Notes: a model not told the origin generated them from the sequence alone. A DNA stretch of 64,000 nucleotides from Sciurus carolinensis (GCF_902686445.1 NC_062223.1:58615998-58679997), one strand, 5' to 3'; positions 43,215 through 55,230 are shown, counted from the stretch's first letter. Numbers and translations: made by a program.

Positions 43215-43423
43215 AACAGCCAACCAGACCCAGGCTAGAATCTCATTACTGCCATTAACCAGTGAGCTCTGAGGCCCTGGGAAAGCCCCCAGGCCTCGCT
43301 GGGCCGCAGCTTTTTGGTTGGTTGTAACAGTACCTCCCTGCTAACATTCTTGTGCAGATGAAAGGAGAGAATGCAGGGAAGCAACGTGGACAGCTTACTT
43401 TCAAAGCCCTCAATAAATGTTAG
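43215..43423 (-). repeat. MIR SINE
   Basis: 'CCAGGCTAGAATCTCATTAC', 'TAACAGTACCTCCCTGCTAA' and 'AAAGCCCTCAATAAATGTTA' place it as a reverse MIR, moderately diverged. Confidence 0.75.
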
Positions 43424-43564
43424 GACTCTGAACTAACATTTATTCCTTCACTGCCCCTCAGGGTAGCGCTCAGTGGACCATGGGAAATCTGAGTCTCTTC
43501 AGTAACAGTAGACAGGGCAGAAATGAGGTGAGGTATATCCCAGTTCCATAGAAACTCACTATAA

Positions 43565-43760
43565 GAAGAAAAGAAGAAAGATCATTTCTGAGCACTTATG
43601 ACTTTTGAAATACGTCATCCCAGTTCTTCCTCACCCTAGCCCTTTGAGGTAGGTGTCATTAGCCACACTGACAGCTATAGCTGGACTTTGAACCCAGAGC
43701 ACACAGCTAGAAAAGTTTGGGAAGGCAGCTCTGGCCTTCCAAGGTTGCGTTTAGGAAGGT
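43565..43760 (+). repeat. MIR SINE
   Basis: 'TTCTGAGCACTTATGACTTT', 'CTTTGAGGTAGGTGTCATTA', 'TTGAACCCAGAGCACACAGC'. The middle of the core is deleted. Confidence 0.65.
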
Positions 43761-43784
43761 TAACAAGTAACCTCCACAACAATA

Positions 43785-44218
43785 TGTTTTAGTCAACTTT
43801 TTCGCTGCTGCGACTGAAAGACCCGACCAAACAACTGTAAAGGAAAGGTTTATTTAGAGGCTCACGGTTTCAGAGGTCTTAGTCCACAGAAGGCCAGCTC
43901 CATTCCTCAGGGCTTGAGGTGAGGCAAAACATCATGGCAGAAGAGTGTGGCAGATGGAAGCAGCTCACAAGATGATCAGGAAACAGAGAGGGAGACCCCA
44001 CCCTCCAGATACAAAATATATATCCCATAGCCACGCCCCCCAATGAACCACTTCCTCCAACCACACCTCACCTGCCTCCAGTTGTGACTCAATTCATCCC
44101 TCAATTAATTATTTCACTGATTAGGTTAAGGCTATAACCCAATCATTTCTCCTCCAAACCTTCTTGTATTGTCTCACATGTGAGCTTTGAGAGGACACCT
44201 CATATCCAAACCATAACA
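43785..44218 (-). repeat. MaLR-like solo LTR
   Basis: It starts TGTTTTAGTCAACTTTTTCG and ends TATCCAAACCATAACA. 'AATGAACCACTTCCTCCAAC' is in the middle, and the polyadenylation signal on the minus strand is in the TTTATTTAGAGG region (AATAAA variant). The flanks CAATA and CAGTA differ by one base (5-bp target duplication). Confidence 0.8.
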
Positions 44219-44389
44219 CAGTACATTCCACTAACAAAAACCTGCAAAGTCCTAGCCTGCCTGAGCTGGATACAGCAGGAATCTGAGTTTGGTGGGCCTT
44301 CTGGGGACTGCCTAAGCCCCTCTTTCTCCTCTCACTTCCATCAGTCCCACCAGGGTTGTTGCTGTTAAATCATCCCTGCTCTGTGAGAT

Positions 44390-44600
44390 TGGGCTTTGGA
44401 ATTGGCTAGATCTTAATTTGCAAAACACACCCTTTAAGTGACTTTTACAAGTCACCTCTCTTTCTGATTCCCCTTTGGATTATGGGCCTATCAAAATGCC
44501 TACCTTCCAAACTTGCCATAAAGGTTAAACAGAACAATGCACTGAAAACATACAAAACAGTGCCTGGCATAGACCCGAGTGCTAATTTATGGCAGCTGCT
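44390..44600 (-). repeat. MIR SINE
   Basis: 'GGGCTTTGGAATTGGCTAGA', 'CAAAATGCCTACCTTCCAAA', 'GTTAAACAGAACAATGCACT', 'AACAGTGCCTGGCATAGACC'. Confidence 0.75.
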
Positions 44601-44994
44601 ACAGTCACACCGCTGCCACCGTCAGAGGAAATCAGCCTTACATTCAACCATGGTGTCAATACTCAGGGAGGAAAAACAAGGTCTCAACATGGCACATCCA
44701 CACATCCATGAAGCCAAGCAGTATGGCCTTTTTACCCACACATGATCCTTTCACCATCCCCAAAGGAAACTCCTGGAGGGTAACAAGAAGACACAGCTGG
44801 GCTTTGTGTCCCTCCCAGGAAAAAGAAAAAAGCTCATCAAGGCCCAGTCTAGGGTCGCCTGATCAATATCTTTGAAACACATACCTTTGAGCCATTCTAG
44901 GCTGGAATCAGGAGGAGAGAAGCACCCAGTTCTATTTCCCATGAGTTCACATTACACCTAGGGAAAGGACAAGGAAACTCCATCACAACAGAAA

Positions 44995-45720
44995 GAAGGA
45001 CTGAGAGCTGAGTGTCTCTGGAAATGTCAGGGAGGCTCTGTGGAGAAGAAGGTGGTATTTGAACTGAACTTTGGAAATTAGGGAAGACATGGAGATGGCA
45101 CTCCACAGCATGGACAAAGATCTAGTGTTGGGGAAAACAGAATGGTTTGGTGAGGATGGAGGACTAGACTGGAGACAAAGGAGGTTGGAGGTGGGAGTCA
45201 TCGATGAAAGGCCCATGAGCCTCAGGGTCAGAGAATACACAATAAAGGTCACAACTACCATACAGAAAATAGGGAAAACAGGCCTGCAGTTCTAAGTAGG
45301 AGAGTCACATGGTAGAGGGGTAAGTTTCCAGGCAGAAAGAATAACTGTACAAAGGTCCCGAGGCCACCGGTGGCTGAGACATTGGCGATGCATTAAAAAG
45401 GCCAGTAACTAGATCAAGGAAGGAAGAGGGAGAATGGTAGGAACTGAGGTTACAAAGTTAAAAGGGAACCTGTTTGCTAATGGTCCTGCAGCCATAATGG
45501 GGGCTTTAACTTTCACTTAGTTTAAATGACCATTGCAGGATTTCCAGTAAAGGAACAGCATTAACTGACTTAGGTTTTAAAAGAATGGTTCCAAATGTTG
45601 TGCAGGGAATCAACTGCAGGGGACCAAGAGTGGAAGCTGGTAGACTAGTAAAGAAGCTATTGCGGAAATCTGACCAAAGAGGGCAGTAACTGGAATCAGG
45701 ATAGCAATGGTATGGTGGTT
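44995..45720 (-). mobile_element. L2 LINE relic
   Basis: Antisense L2: 'GGAGGCTCTGTGGAGAAGAA', 'GGTGGTATTTGAACTGAACT', 'TTCCAGGCAGAAAGAATAAC' and 'AGAAGCTATTGCGGAAATCT'. This is the 'ggaggtgacatttgagctg ... gaggctattgcaatagtcc' order of L2. It ends before an A-run at 45,739-45,761. Confidence 0.6.
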
Positions 45721-46069
45721 CTGCTGGCTTCCCCGTGAAAAAAAAAAAAAAAAAAAAAAAACTTGGGACCCCCACTCTGTGTGCAACCCAAAGTCTCAAA
45801 AAGCCCCCATGAAGATGTAATATAGGGATCCTCCGGGCCAGCGGCGTGCCAACCTGAGGAATGCGGGGCTTGCAGGCAGCTCCTTGCACGTCCAAGCCCT
45901 TGGTGCCCACAACGAAGCTAAGACAGGTGCGCGTCCTTCGACGCAAGTCATGAGGAAGGTAAAGGAAGAGGTGTCCACTCGCTCTTGTTCCTCAGAGACT
46001 GAACACAGAGGAGTGGGAAAACTGGCGCCTCTTAACGAGTCCTGGAACCGGCTCTAAGCAACTGGTACT

Positions 46070-47140
46070 AAGTGCGTCCGGGGCGGCCGCCGCAGGAGTG
46101 CAGGTGTCAGCATCTCGGGGAAAACGCCACGGCCTCCGCTCTGTGCACCGCCCTCCCCAACTCTGACCCTTTGTCCTGTTTGCCTCTATCTCCATCCTGC
46201 CTATCTGTTCTGCCCCAGGTTAGGTACGCATTGCCCGGTTGGGGTCCCTCTGGCGGTAGCCGTAGCCGCGCAACCCTGACCCAGGGCTCCCGGGAGAAGA
46301 AAATCATGAATGAAATGGATGCGATGCTCCCACTCCCCCGCCTTCCCTGTCCAGACAACCTTGGTTTGGGGGCGGTGCCTGCGGGGACTCCGCTTAGAGT
46401 TACTGGGGGCGGGGGCACCTGGGATGGGTTCACAGGTTAAGAGTCTGTGATCCTGACCCCCTCGGTTCCTGGGCGCTGCAGGAGCTCCCCGCCCCCCACC
46501 CTGCGAGCCCTGCGCAATTCCCCCCGAGCGGCGCAAGCCCGCCCGGGGGCGGGGCGGAGCCCGCGCTGTGGGTGCCCAACCGACCCCGAGGCTGCGCTCG
46601 CGACTCCGCAGCTCAAGCGCATTTGGTGGGGCGGTCGGGCAGGGGAGCGCGCACGGAGCGCAGGACTGAGCTACAGGCAGACGGACCGACGGACGGACGC
46701 CCCCGCACACGCAGACGCACAGAGCTCGGCGCGGCCCCCGTCATACACACAATCGCGCAGACACACACAGGGACACACGCAGACACACGCACACTCGCGC
46801 GCGTACATCCTCCCGCCAGCCAGCCTGCCCGCTCGCCGGCGCCCGGAGCCCGCTCAGGCCGGTAAGTGCGGGGCCTCCGTGGGCGCCTTTGTGTGTGGAG
46901 CCGGAAGGCGGAGGGCGCGGGGTCCCTCCTGGGGCGGCCGCGAAGCTGAGACCTCCCCTAGCTCTCAGGACTGAGGAGCCGGCGCCCGCCCCCGCCACGC
47001 CCCCCCATGGGGCTCCCGGCGCCCCCGGACTGGGGGAGGGGGTCCCCCCCTGCGGGGGAGGGGGCTTGGCGCTTGGTGGCAGGGAGGGAGCGGCAGCCAC
47101 TCCCCACGAAGCTCCTGGGCAATTCCAGGGAGAGATCAGG
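46070..47140. promoter_or_regulatory. CpG island / promoter region
   Basis: The only CpG-dense segment in the window, with the core at about 46,240-47,110. It contains a GC box GGGGGCGGGGCGGAGC (46,545-46,560) and long C/G runs. No TATA box is seen in the 60 bp before the candidate exon. A dispersed-start, TATA-less promoter is expected. The long open frames on both strands here reflect the lack of AT-rich stop codons and are not convincing genes. Confidence 0.85.
46620..46861 (+). other. Candidate 5' noncoding first exon with strong splice donor
   Basis: The stretch from downstream of the GC box to 46,861 has no ATG. It ends CTCAGGCCG^GTAAGTGCGG, a donor matching the consensus GTAAGT at six positions. 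It is rich in CACACGCAGAC-type repeats (46,706-46,804). These traits fit a 5' UTR exon on the + strand. The start (about 46,620) is an estimate from the GC-box position. Gene identity is not shown by the sequence. PTPN5 is proposed from neighbourhood only (see findings). Confidence 0.55.
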
Positions 47141-47499
47141 ACAGTAGTCCAGGTCCGAGCCTCTGCGGCCCAGGCTGGTGCGCGGCTATGGTCTGCATGG
47201 CCTCTCCAGAGTCTGAACCCTGAGAGGGAGGTTGGAAATCGCCGCCAGATTGCTGGCCTCTAAACCTCCGCTCCACAGCCTTCTCATCGCGTTGCCTTCC
47301 GGACCCTTTAGCTTTAGGCACCCGCGTCCCACCCACTCCCAAAATAAAAGCCCAACGCATTCCCCTCCCCCACCATATTGCTTTTTTTCTGGATGAGGCC
47401 CAGACTCCTGCAAAACCCAGAGATTGCCCAGCTCAAAGCTTTGGGGGTGAGGGGTGCCCCAGAAGGTGGTCCCTTGCCAAGAATCACACATCTTAGAGG

Positions 47500-47660
47500 G
47501 TCAGGACCAGAGGAACCTTGGGAACTCATTTAACCCTTTCATTTTACAGATGGGGAAACTGAGGCCCAGTGAGGTGGCTTGACCAAGGTCACCAGATAGT
47601 TAGTGACAAAACCTGCATTAGAATCTGGGATCCCTGGCTTTCATACTCAACCGCCCCCCC
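47500..47660 (+). repeat. MIR SINE
   Basis: 'CATTTTACAGATGGGGAAAC', 'TGAGGCCCAGTGAGGTGGCT', 'CAAGGTCACCAGATAGTTAG'. A close match to the MIR core and 3' half. Confidence 0.85.
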
Positions 47661-48564
47661 CCACACACACACACACAACTAGATCCTATCCCCATTGAAG
47701 GCACAGAACCCAAAAATTAACCTGAGAACTTCGAATCTTTCCAGCCCAGCCCTGCCCCCATTTGGAGCAGCAAGTGCCAATCATTTGCTGCCATTTTTAC
47801 AGTTTAAAAAAATGAATAAATAATTGTCCTTTCATTTGCTTCATTCAGCCTCAAAGGAGAGCTCTGTTTTGCAAGCACTCCATCCAGGTTTAGGATTTAG
47901 TTTGGGAGACCAGAAATCAGATTCCAGGGTGTTAGTCCCAGTCCTTCCAGGAGTCATTGAGCCTGAGAGTCTTCAGTTGACCCAGGGGTATTGGAGGATT
48001 CATTCTCTTCCCCCACTTTGACTTAACTGCAGCCCTCCCAGTCCCTCTCCCCTACTCCTTAAGGACCCAGGTCTTCTAATCCAACCAGACCACCTCCTCC
48101 TTGGGGTTTGTTAAGTGCAGCCTCTTGGTATTGCTGACAAAGCTTCTAGGGAAGCTTTAGTTACAACTACACTGGGTTCCTAGTGTCTTTCGTCACAAGG
48201 CTCTGTCAAGGGCAGCTGGGTGTCCCCAGAGCTGATCCCCATGCCCGGTACAGAGGGTGCCCCCAGAGGCGGGTTAAGGGAGTGCAAGCACAGCTGTCTA
48301 GTGAAGGGATGAAGTCCATCACCTTCCAGGAGACTGAATAGAATGGTTGGCAGGAGGACAATGGTCAATCTCTAGGGGCCTGAGGCTCTGTCTCAAGAGC
48401 TTCTTTCTTTGAGTGGGGTGAACTGAGCCAGGGGATCAACTGGCATAACTCCAGGGGTGGCTCCTGGCATTGTCCTCAAGAGACACGGTTTGCACAGACA
48501 TGGAAATGAACAGTAGCCCTGGCTTTTTGCCCTGCAGGGGTTTCCACTGTGAGGGTGAAGAGAG

Positions 48565-48890
48565 CAGGGTTCCAGGTCCAGGCCAAGGCTCCTTGCTGGT
48601 TGTACAATTTTAGTAAATGCTAACAGTTTCTCTGCATCTCAGTTTCTCCATCAGAAAAACAGGATTGTGGAATTGGAGATTTTCAGGTCTGAACTATTTA
48701 TTGGGGAGAGGTGGGAGGGGGGAGAAGAGCACTTTTTATATAACTACTATGGACCCGGTTTCCTCTGCTTTGACTCTATGAGGGTATAATTCCTGACTTA
48801 AAGAGATAATGTAGGTAGGATATTGAGCGCACAGTGACTGGGGCATAGAAAAAGCTCAGGAATTCGGTAACTATTAACACCATTAGGGTC
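48565..48890 (-). repeat. MIR SINE, possibly interrupted
   Basis: 'CTGCATCTCAGTTTCTCCAT' near 48,630 and 'GGGGCATAGAAAAAGCTCAG' near 48,840 are the two ends of a reverse MIR, separated by about 100 bp of extra sequence. Confidence 0.55.
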
Positions 48891-49109
48891 CCAGCATTAT
48901 GGATATTCCCTCTACTTCCCTCAGATCATCTAAGGACATGGGATTTTAGGTTTTTAAAGTCATTCTCCCTCAAAACAATCTCTTCCCTGTGACCCACTGC
49001 TGGATTTAGTGCTCAGACAGCCTAAGACATCCATCCATCCTGGGAGGAACAATACTCTTATTTACCAGTTATTTTGCACCCTAATATAAGTAATAACTTA
49101 TATATGTAT

Positions 49110-49330
49110 ACATATAATGTCAACACTTTCCTTACACTTTATCTCTTGTATTTAGTCTTCACAACACATTTACAATAGTGTTATCAGGCCCATTTTGCAG
49201 ACGGGGAAGGCAAGACTGCTGTTAACTTTTCTAAGGGTGCATGCCTTAAAAGTGTCAGAGCCAGAGAACTAGGCCTCCAGCTCAGATGATCTGACTCCAG
49301 AATTTGAACTCTTTCTTCTGTATCATATGG
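49110..49330 (+). repeat. MIR SINE
   Basis: 'CATTTTGCAGACGGGGAAGG', 'GAGCCAGAGAACTAGGCCTC', 'CAGATGATCTGACTCCAGAA' follow MIR order. Confidence 0.7.
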
Positions 49331-49369
49331 CCTGTCCTTTCTGGAGACTTCCCCTGAAAGAGAAACAAT

Positions 49370-49920
49370 AACGCACTGGAAAGAGTTAAGAAGAGGAGAT
49401 TTTTATCCTTCTGGAAGATCAAGAGGGCTTCTCACAGGAGCGAGGTGTCACCTGAGCAAGGTCTGAAGGTCTTGTACATTAGAGTACTGGAGGAGCATTT
49501 CAAGATGTGGAAGGGCCACTAGGAAGGACTTCTAGGACATGAGCAAAGCAGTTCATTCCAACTGGAGCAAAACAGGTAACAGAGGAGTGATGGGAAGGAA
49601 GGCTGGATAGGCAGACAGGGGCAGCTGGGGCACTGAGTGACAAGATAAGGGGTCAGTCTTTAGTTTGGGGGAGACACATTTCCAAGCCTGCCATGAGGAA
49701 ACTCGCTCTGACTGCCCCGTGAAGAATAGGTTGGAAATGGAGAGCCTGCTGGCAGGGAGCCCAGTTACGAAAAGATGACAGTAGTGGAGGTGAGAGATAA
49801 TGAGGGTCTGGACTGGGGTGGTTGTGAGAATGGGTAGCAAGAGGAGTTGATGCAAGAGGCCTCAGTGTCATCAAAACAGGGAGAGAGGGATAAGTGATAG
49901 CAAGGCTTTGAGGTTGAATG
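49370..49920 (-). mobile_element. L2 LINE relic
   Basis: 'GAGGTGTCACCTGAGCAAGG', 'AGGACATGAGCAAAGCAGTT' and 'GAGAATAGGTT'-type blocks end in 'AGATAATGAGGGTCTGGACT', the antisense L2 pattern. Confidence 0.6.
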
Positions 49921-50049
49921 ACTGAGGTTGCCACTCTAGAAAGAGCCCCGCAGGATGGGGAATGGGGAGGCTTAGAAGGGAACCATGATGAGTACTCCTG
50001 CAGTGTTGGCTCACCAGGCACCATCCATATTGTCAAGAGCCAGTTCACT

Positions 50050-50560
50050 CATTCATCCCATTCATTCTTCAATTAATGTAAACATCTCTGATGTGCCAGG
50101 CTGTTGTAGACTCTGGGAATTCACTGCTGAAAAAGATGAACTTCCTGCCTAAACTCTACCAGGAGAGACAGGAAATAAAACCTAAGCAAAATAAAATATT
50201 TCTTGTGGTGAGCTGTGCTCTGGAGAAGAATAAAGCAAGATGAGGAGTTACTAGGGGCAAGGGGAGGGGAAGAGATTTGCCTTTAAACAGCATTGCCCCT
50301 TTGAGGGGCAATATCTGAACAAAGCCCTGAATGAAGTGAGGAGACACGTCTAAGAAGAGGAGACCATAAGTGCAAAGGCCCTGGGGTAAGACTAGCTCAG
50401 TGTTATCAAGGAACCTCAAATGTAGCTGTAAGAGATAGGCAAAGGAGAAACATAGTAGAGAAGAAGGTAGGAGAGAGGGGTGGGGACAATGGTGTAGGTG
50501 CTTAAAGGCCTGAGAAATGAGAAATTGCATGGGGTTAATGAGTCCAAGAGAACCTGAGTT
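50050..50560 (-). mobile_element. L2 LINE relic
   Basis: 'GCTGAAAAAGATGAACTTCC', 'ATATCTGAACAAAGCCCTGA', 'AAGTGCAAAGGCCCTGGGGT' and 'AGAGATAGGCAAAGGAGAAA' are typical antisense L2 coding-end phrases. It may be part of the same element as the copy to its left. Confidence 0.6.
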
Positions 50561-53042
50561 CTGTTCCTCTTGTGTTTTTAGTGCCTAGCAAAATAACCCT
50601 GACCCTACTCAATGGCTCACTAAATAGTTACTGAATGAACAAATGTTGGAAGTGAGCATTTATGTGTATGAATTCATGTGTGAGACTTATATGACCCACT
50701 GTATAGAGGTATCATGGCATGGTAAGGACATAGTAGGCTGTAGTCTGATCACAGTGCTAAAACTTAGAGGACTTGAATGTCTGAGTTGTGATTCAAGTAT
50801 GAAATTTTGAGTCAAATCTGCATATTTTATTCAGTACAACTTGATATTATAAACTGCTGTTGACTAAAACTAAATAGTAAAACATACCTGAAATGACTTT
50901 AAACAATTAAAATGGTAACATTTGGGCTCTTCCTTCTTCCTCCCTCTGGCACAAAGGCACATCCTCCTGGCTGCATTTCACCTTTCCCTTGCTTAACTCT
51001 CATGCCCTCAGCCATTTCCCTCATGAAGTCCCATATTTGTAAGAGAAGACATCATCATCATCCAATAGATGGATTCCCAAAAAGACAGAGTCTCAATCAG
51101 GAGAGAGAAATTATTTATAGGAGTGAAAATTCTTCCAACACCTAAATTATTTGAATGAATCTACAAGTAGGAATGGGAGATCTCCAGAAGATAGCCAGTT
51201 GTGTAAAGCATTCAGCTGCATTAAACTGGACACAGCATTAAACTGGACACAGTATGGTGCACATTTCAAATTATATGGCACCTCATACCAAAAATGTAAC
51301 CAATTCACCAGGAAATATTTATGAACCAGTGTTTCTGCCAGTGTGGATCAGCATGGCTGTCTGTATAAGTGTCCATGTTCTAATCCTAAATTTACCCAGG
51401 AGCAAGTGACCTGGGGTAATTGTCTTCCCATCTCCAAAACTCAAGTTTTTCTTACCTCTGTGAGATAGGGCTTGGGTTTCTAGGACCCCTAAAGCCCAAA
51501 GCTGTTCTGGCCTGGACTGTGTGGACCCATGTTATTGTCTTTGAACAAGATAGTGTTTGTATATGAGCGAGGCACCCGGTGGCACTCAGATGGTCTTGGT
51601 GAGTGTGAGGCAGACACCTGATCCTGCTGTTGATATGAGATGGTCCCATGAGCAGCGGGAGCCAGGTATCATGTTGGACCTTATGATGGGAAAGTTACCA
51701 TGTGATCTCAGTTTTAGAATCATAGACTCTCTGAGCCTTCTAGTTCAAATTCCATCCAGATCTATAGATCTGTCACCTCTAAAACTGGAAACTGAGGTCA
51801 TCCTAAGGGGAAAAAACTGAAATTTTTGTTTTGAACAATGAGCTTCAAAAAAAAAAGCTCTTACTTGCCTTAAACTAGAGTATTATGGAAAATAAGATCT
51901 TTCCCATTCTTCAACATCAACTCATCTAGTGAAATGTGGAAAGAGCATTTTGGCCACCAATATCTGCAAAGCTCAGAAATTTCTGTAATGTTAGATTGAA
52001 GAAAGCGTTTGTTTCCCTGAGCTTGCACAACCTGGAACAAAAACCGCCCTCTTTCCTGTGTCCCTTGAAGCAACAAGGACTCTAGTTTCCATACCTGGGA
52101 TGCAACATGTTGAGTTGAAAGGGGTCTCCTTGAGCTCGATGCAGGAAGCCCACAGTTGGCAGATACGAGATGGAGCAGGCATCGTGGTGCACATTCAGGC
52201 CAATAGAGGGGATAGGCTGATCACAGCCCAATCTCTCAAGGACTCTGGAAGCAAAATGAAGACAGTAATTGCCTTTCCTTTTTGTGGTGAGGTGGGTGGT
52301 TGCAGTTATTAGAGAGACATACGAAGACTCAACATGTCTTTCTTAGGTCAACACAAATGCCCTCCTGAACCTGCCCTCTCTCTGGAAACCATTCAAGAGG
52401 AATTTGTAGACTTCAGTGGTGGCAGCAGGTGGGCACCTGGAGTCAGCCTCATAGATCGTTGCAAGGTTGACAGTATGTGTGTATCATCTCCTGCCAAGGG
52501 GTACTACCCAACCTTTAAAAAATAAATCACATTGTGAAAATAGCACAGCCATACTAATACTAGAAAACATGTGCAATTAACCATTATTTAACATGTTCCA
52601 TTCTGGTTTTTCCCAAGACCTCTGTTTTCTCATAGTTGAAACCAGCCCACACATAGTATTAGTCTGCATTTTTCACTTGATGTTTTATCATAACTTCTAC
52701 TTTCACATGTGGTCATCTTCTGTCCTCGATGGTTTTCTCATACATTAACTGCTTGTTTATTGTTGGATAAGTCGTCTAAGTGCTCAGCTTTTCCATCTCT
52801 TCAGGCATCTGTTTGAGCATCCTCTAAGGGTTACAGCAGAGCCAAGGGTGACTAAAGAACAATGCAAGGAAAAGAAAGCATCAGCTGTGGGCAGATGCAA
52901 GTTGGCTTCATGAATGATGTAGCTCTGGGTCCTGGGGCAGGAGGAGAACAGAAAGTGCTGGAGCTGGAGCCCCGAGGGAATGGAGAGGGAGATACGTGAT
53001 GAGCAAGGAAGCCAGGGTCACGGAGCTCTTGCAAGTATCTGT

Positions 53043-53120
53043 TTAAGCCCCTAATTTCAATTCTTTGGTTAAGCCCCTAATTTCAATTCTTTGGTTAAGC
53101 CCCTAATTTCAGTTCTTTGG
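53043..53120. repeat. Three-copy 26-bp minisatellite
   Basis: Units at 53,043-53,068, 53,069-53,094 and 53,095-53,120, each starting TTAAGCCCCTAATTTCA and ending TTCTTTGG. Units 1 and 2 are identical, and unit 3 has one A-to-G change. There are no spacers, so it is not a CRISPR array. Confidence 0.95.
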
Positions 53121-53221
53121 GATATATGCCTAACAATGATAATGTGGTAATTCTATGTGTTTTTTTCTTTGTTGTTTTTTGGTGGTTTTTTTTTATTTGT
53201 TTGTTTTGGTTTGGTTTGGTT

Positions 53222-53595
53222 TTGTCTTTCTGTACCAGAGATTGAACCCAGGGACACTTAACCACTAAGCCACATCCCCAGGCCTTTTTTATTTATTTTT
53301 TATTTTTTTAGTTGTATATGGACACAATACATCTATTTGCTGATTTTTATTTATTTATTTATTTGTTTGTTTGTTTGTTTGTTTGGTGGTGCCAGGGATT
53401 GAACCCAGGGCCTTGTGCATGCTAGGCTAGCACCCTAGCAACTGAGCTACATTCACAGGCCCTTATTTTTTATTTTGAGACAGGGTCACACTAAGTTGCT
53501 TAGGGCCTTGCTAAGTTTGAGGCTGACTTTGAACTTGTGATCCTCCTGCCTCAGTCTCTGGAGCCACTGGTCATGCACCACTGAGCCCAGCTGTG
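53222..53595 (-). repeat. MEN-type SINE carrying an inserted ID SINE
   Basis: Reverse MEN: 'CAGAGATTGAACCCAGGGAC', 'CACTAAGCCACATCCCCAGG', then an interruption (53,307-53,465), then 'TTTTGAGACAGGGTCACACT' and 'TCCTCCTGCCTCAGTCTCTG'. Confidence 0.8.
53307..53465 (-). repeat. ID SINE nested in the MEN linker
   Basis: 'AGTTGTATATGGACACAATA' is the antisense of the squirrel ID tail. It is followed by (TTTA)n(TTTG)n and then 'CCAGGGATTGAACCCAGGGC', 'CTTGTGCATGCTAGGCTAGC', 'AACTGAGCTACATTCACAGG'. The MEN resumes directly after it. Confidence 0.8.
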
Positions 53596-54007
53596 GGTGC
53601 TTTTTTAAAATGAAAATTTTTGTTTGCCTGGCTTGAAAAAGACCTCTGAGGGAAGTCTTAAAAGTGAAGAGTCTGGGAAGAAGTCATTAGTTTAAATATA
53701 TATTTTGTGTGAGCTCTGCTTGGCCTTGGAGGTAATAGGAGGAAAGACAGAACAGAATACAAATGAGTCCAACCTCCATTTCTGAAGAATTAGTGTGATC
53801 AAGACGCATTGTGGGTAGAAAAAGAAAACTCTCAGGGGAGATCATAGTGGGTGGAATTCATTCATGCATATAGGTATTTACTGCACTGGGTCTCATGGTA
53901 GACACTGGAGCCTCAGCAATCAACATGACCAGGAGGACTGCGCTTGAGATTATGTCTAGTTGCCAGAGAAACAACCTGGCAACAGTGACCCGTATTGATG
54001 CATGCTA

Positions 54008-54180
54008 TGATAATAATAAGACTAACTTTTACTGAGTGCTTATTGCATTATCTTACTTAATCTTCAGTAACAGTTCAGTGAAGAAGGTTTTTATTATATT
54101 CAGTTTGCAGGCTCAGAGAGCTTAAGTAATTTGCCAAGAACACACAGCAAGTAAACGTCCAGAAATCAGACCTTAGGCAG
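54008..54180 (+). repeat. MIR SINE
   Basis: 'AACTTTTACTGAGTGCTTAT', 'CAGGCTCAGAGAGCTTAAGT', 'AATTTGCCAAGAACACACAG'. Confidence 0.8.
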
Positions 54181-54807
54181 TAACTGCTCTGGTGCTGAAA
54201 CAGAGGAACACAAAAGAGGCACCTGCCCAAGGTGGAGGTCACAGAAGTTTTCCTGAAGGAAGGGGTCAGGTGAGCATTTTCATTTAAGTCAGTGTGCATT
54301 CTTCTTTAGCCCAGAACTTCAGAAAATGAGTTTCTATAGCAGCAGCAGCCAGTTCTGTTTCCAATAATTCCAGACTCCCAGGGAGCACCACCTAACTGAG
54401 TCTCCATCTCAGAGGAAGGTGGTCGTTTTTATCATTGGTGCTTATGCAGGAGATAGTGAGGCCAGGGTGGGGCACTTTCTTTTTCCCTCCGATGTCTACT
54501 GCCTCTTCCTCTTCCCTAGAAGCCCCCCTTCCAACCCTGTGTTATCTGGAGCATCATGAGGGACCTTTGGGGGCCCCTCTTGAGCTAGGGGAGAATCAAG
54601 TCAGTGGTCTGCACTTAGCCAAGTACAAGACCTGGGAGTGTCAGTGAAGATCATATGTCCACCTTCTGCGCCTGTCGCTAACCTGGAAGCATGAATTTCT
54701 TGACTCCCATCACCCGCAAAGCCCCATCTTCCCTAAGCATAGATGTAGCCAGTGTCTCTCTGCTTTTTCAGTTTGTCCAAGGCTCCCCGTAGCCTGCTGT
54801 GGCATTT

Positions 54808-54932
54808 CTCAACTGGGATCCTACTGGCCTTTGAGTGGGAGAGTCATTTGCTCTGAGAGCATCCCTAGTCTCTTCCTTTGAATATCTACCAGTGGCATCC
54901 TTCAGTCATAGCGACAAGCAGAAATGCATGGG
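54808..54932 (-). repeat. MER20-like hAT-Charlie relic
   Basis: 'TTTCTCAACTGGGATCCTAC', 'GAGAGCATCCCTAGTCTCTT', 'CTACCAGTGGCATCCTTCAG' and 'GCGACAAGCAGAAATGC' match the reverse of the MER20 pattern. Confidence 0.6.
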
Positions 54933-54984
54933 ATTTTAAGATCTATTTTATAAGCAGTCTGAGGTACAGATCTGAAATGGTCCA

Positions 54985-55230
54985 TTCTGTGAGTTTTGAC
55001 GATCCTGTGAACTTGTATGACTATCACCAAGATCAAGATGTAGAACATTTCCATCACCCCTCAAAGTTCAGAGGCAACAGTTGCTCCCATTTCTGTCATT
55101 GTAGGATAATTTTGTCTGTTCTCCACTTTGATATAAATGGAATCTCATAGTAGGTGGTCTTTTGTGTCATAGTTTTTGAGATCTGCCCATTGGGTTGCAC
55201 AACACACATACAGGACTGACTCCCAGTCTT
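54985..55230 (-). mobile_element. L1M-type 3' UTR fragment
   Basis: 'TATCACCAAGATCAAGATGT', 'AGAACATTTCCATCACCCCT', 'GATATAAATGGAATCTCATA', 'TTTGAGATCTGCCCATTGGG' are the antisense of an ancient L1M 3' region. Confidence 0.75.

Noticed and set aside
46201..47263. Several 100-175 codon open frames on both strands of the CpG island
   Set aside because: They are Pro/Arg/Ala-rich, overlap each other on both strands, and one crosses the strong splice donor at 46,861. High GC removes stop codons by chance.
53043..53120. CRISPR-like direct repeats
   Set aside because: No spacers and a mammalian genome; it is a minisatellite.
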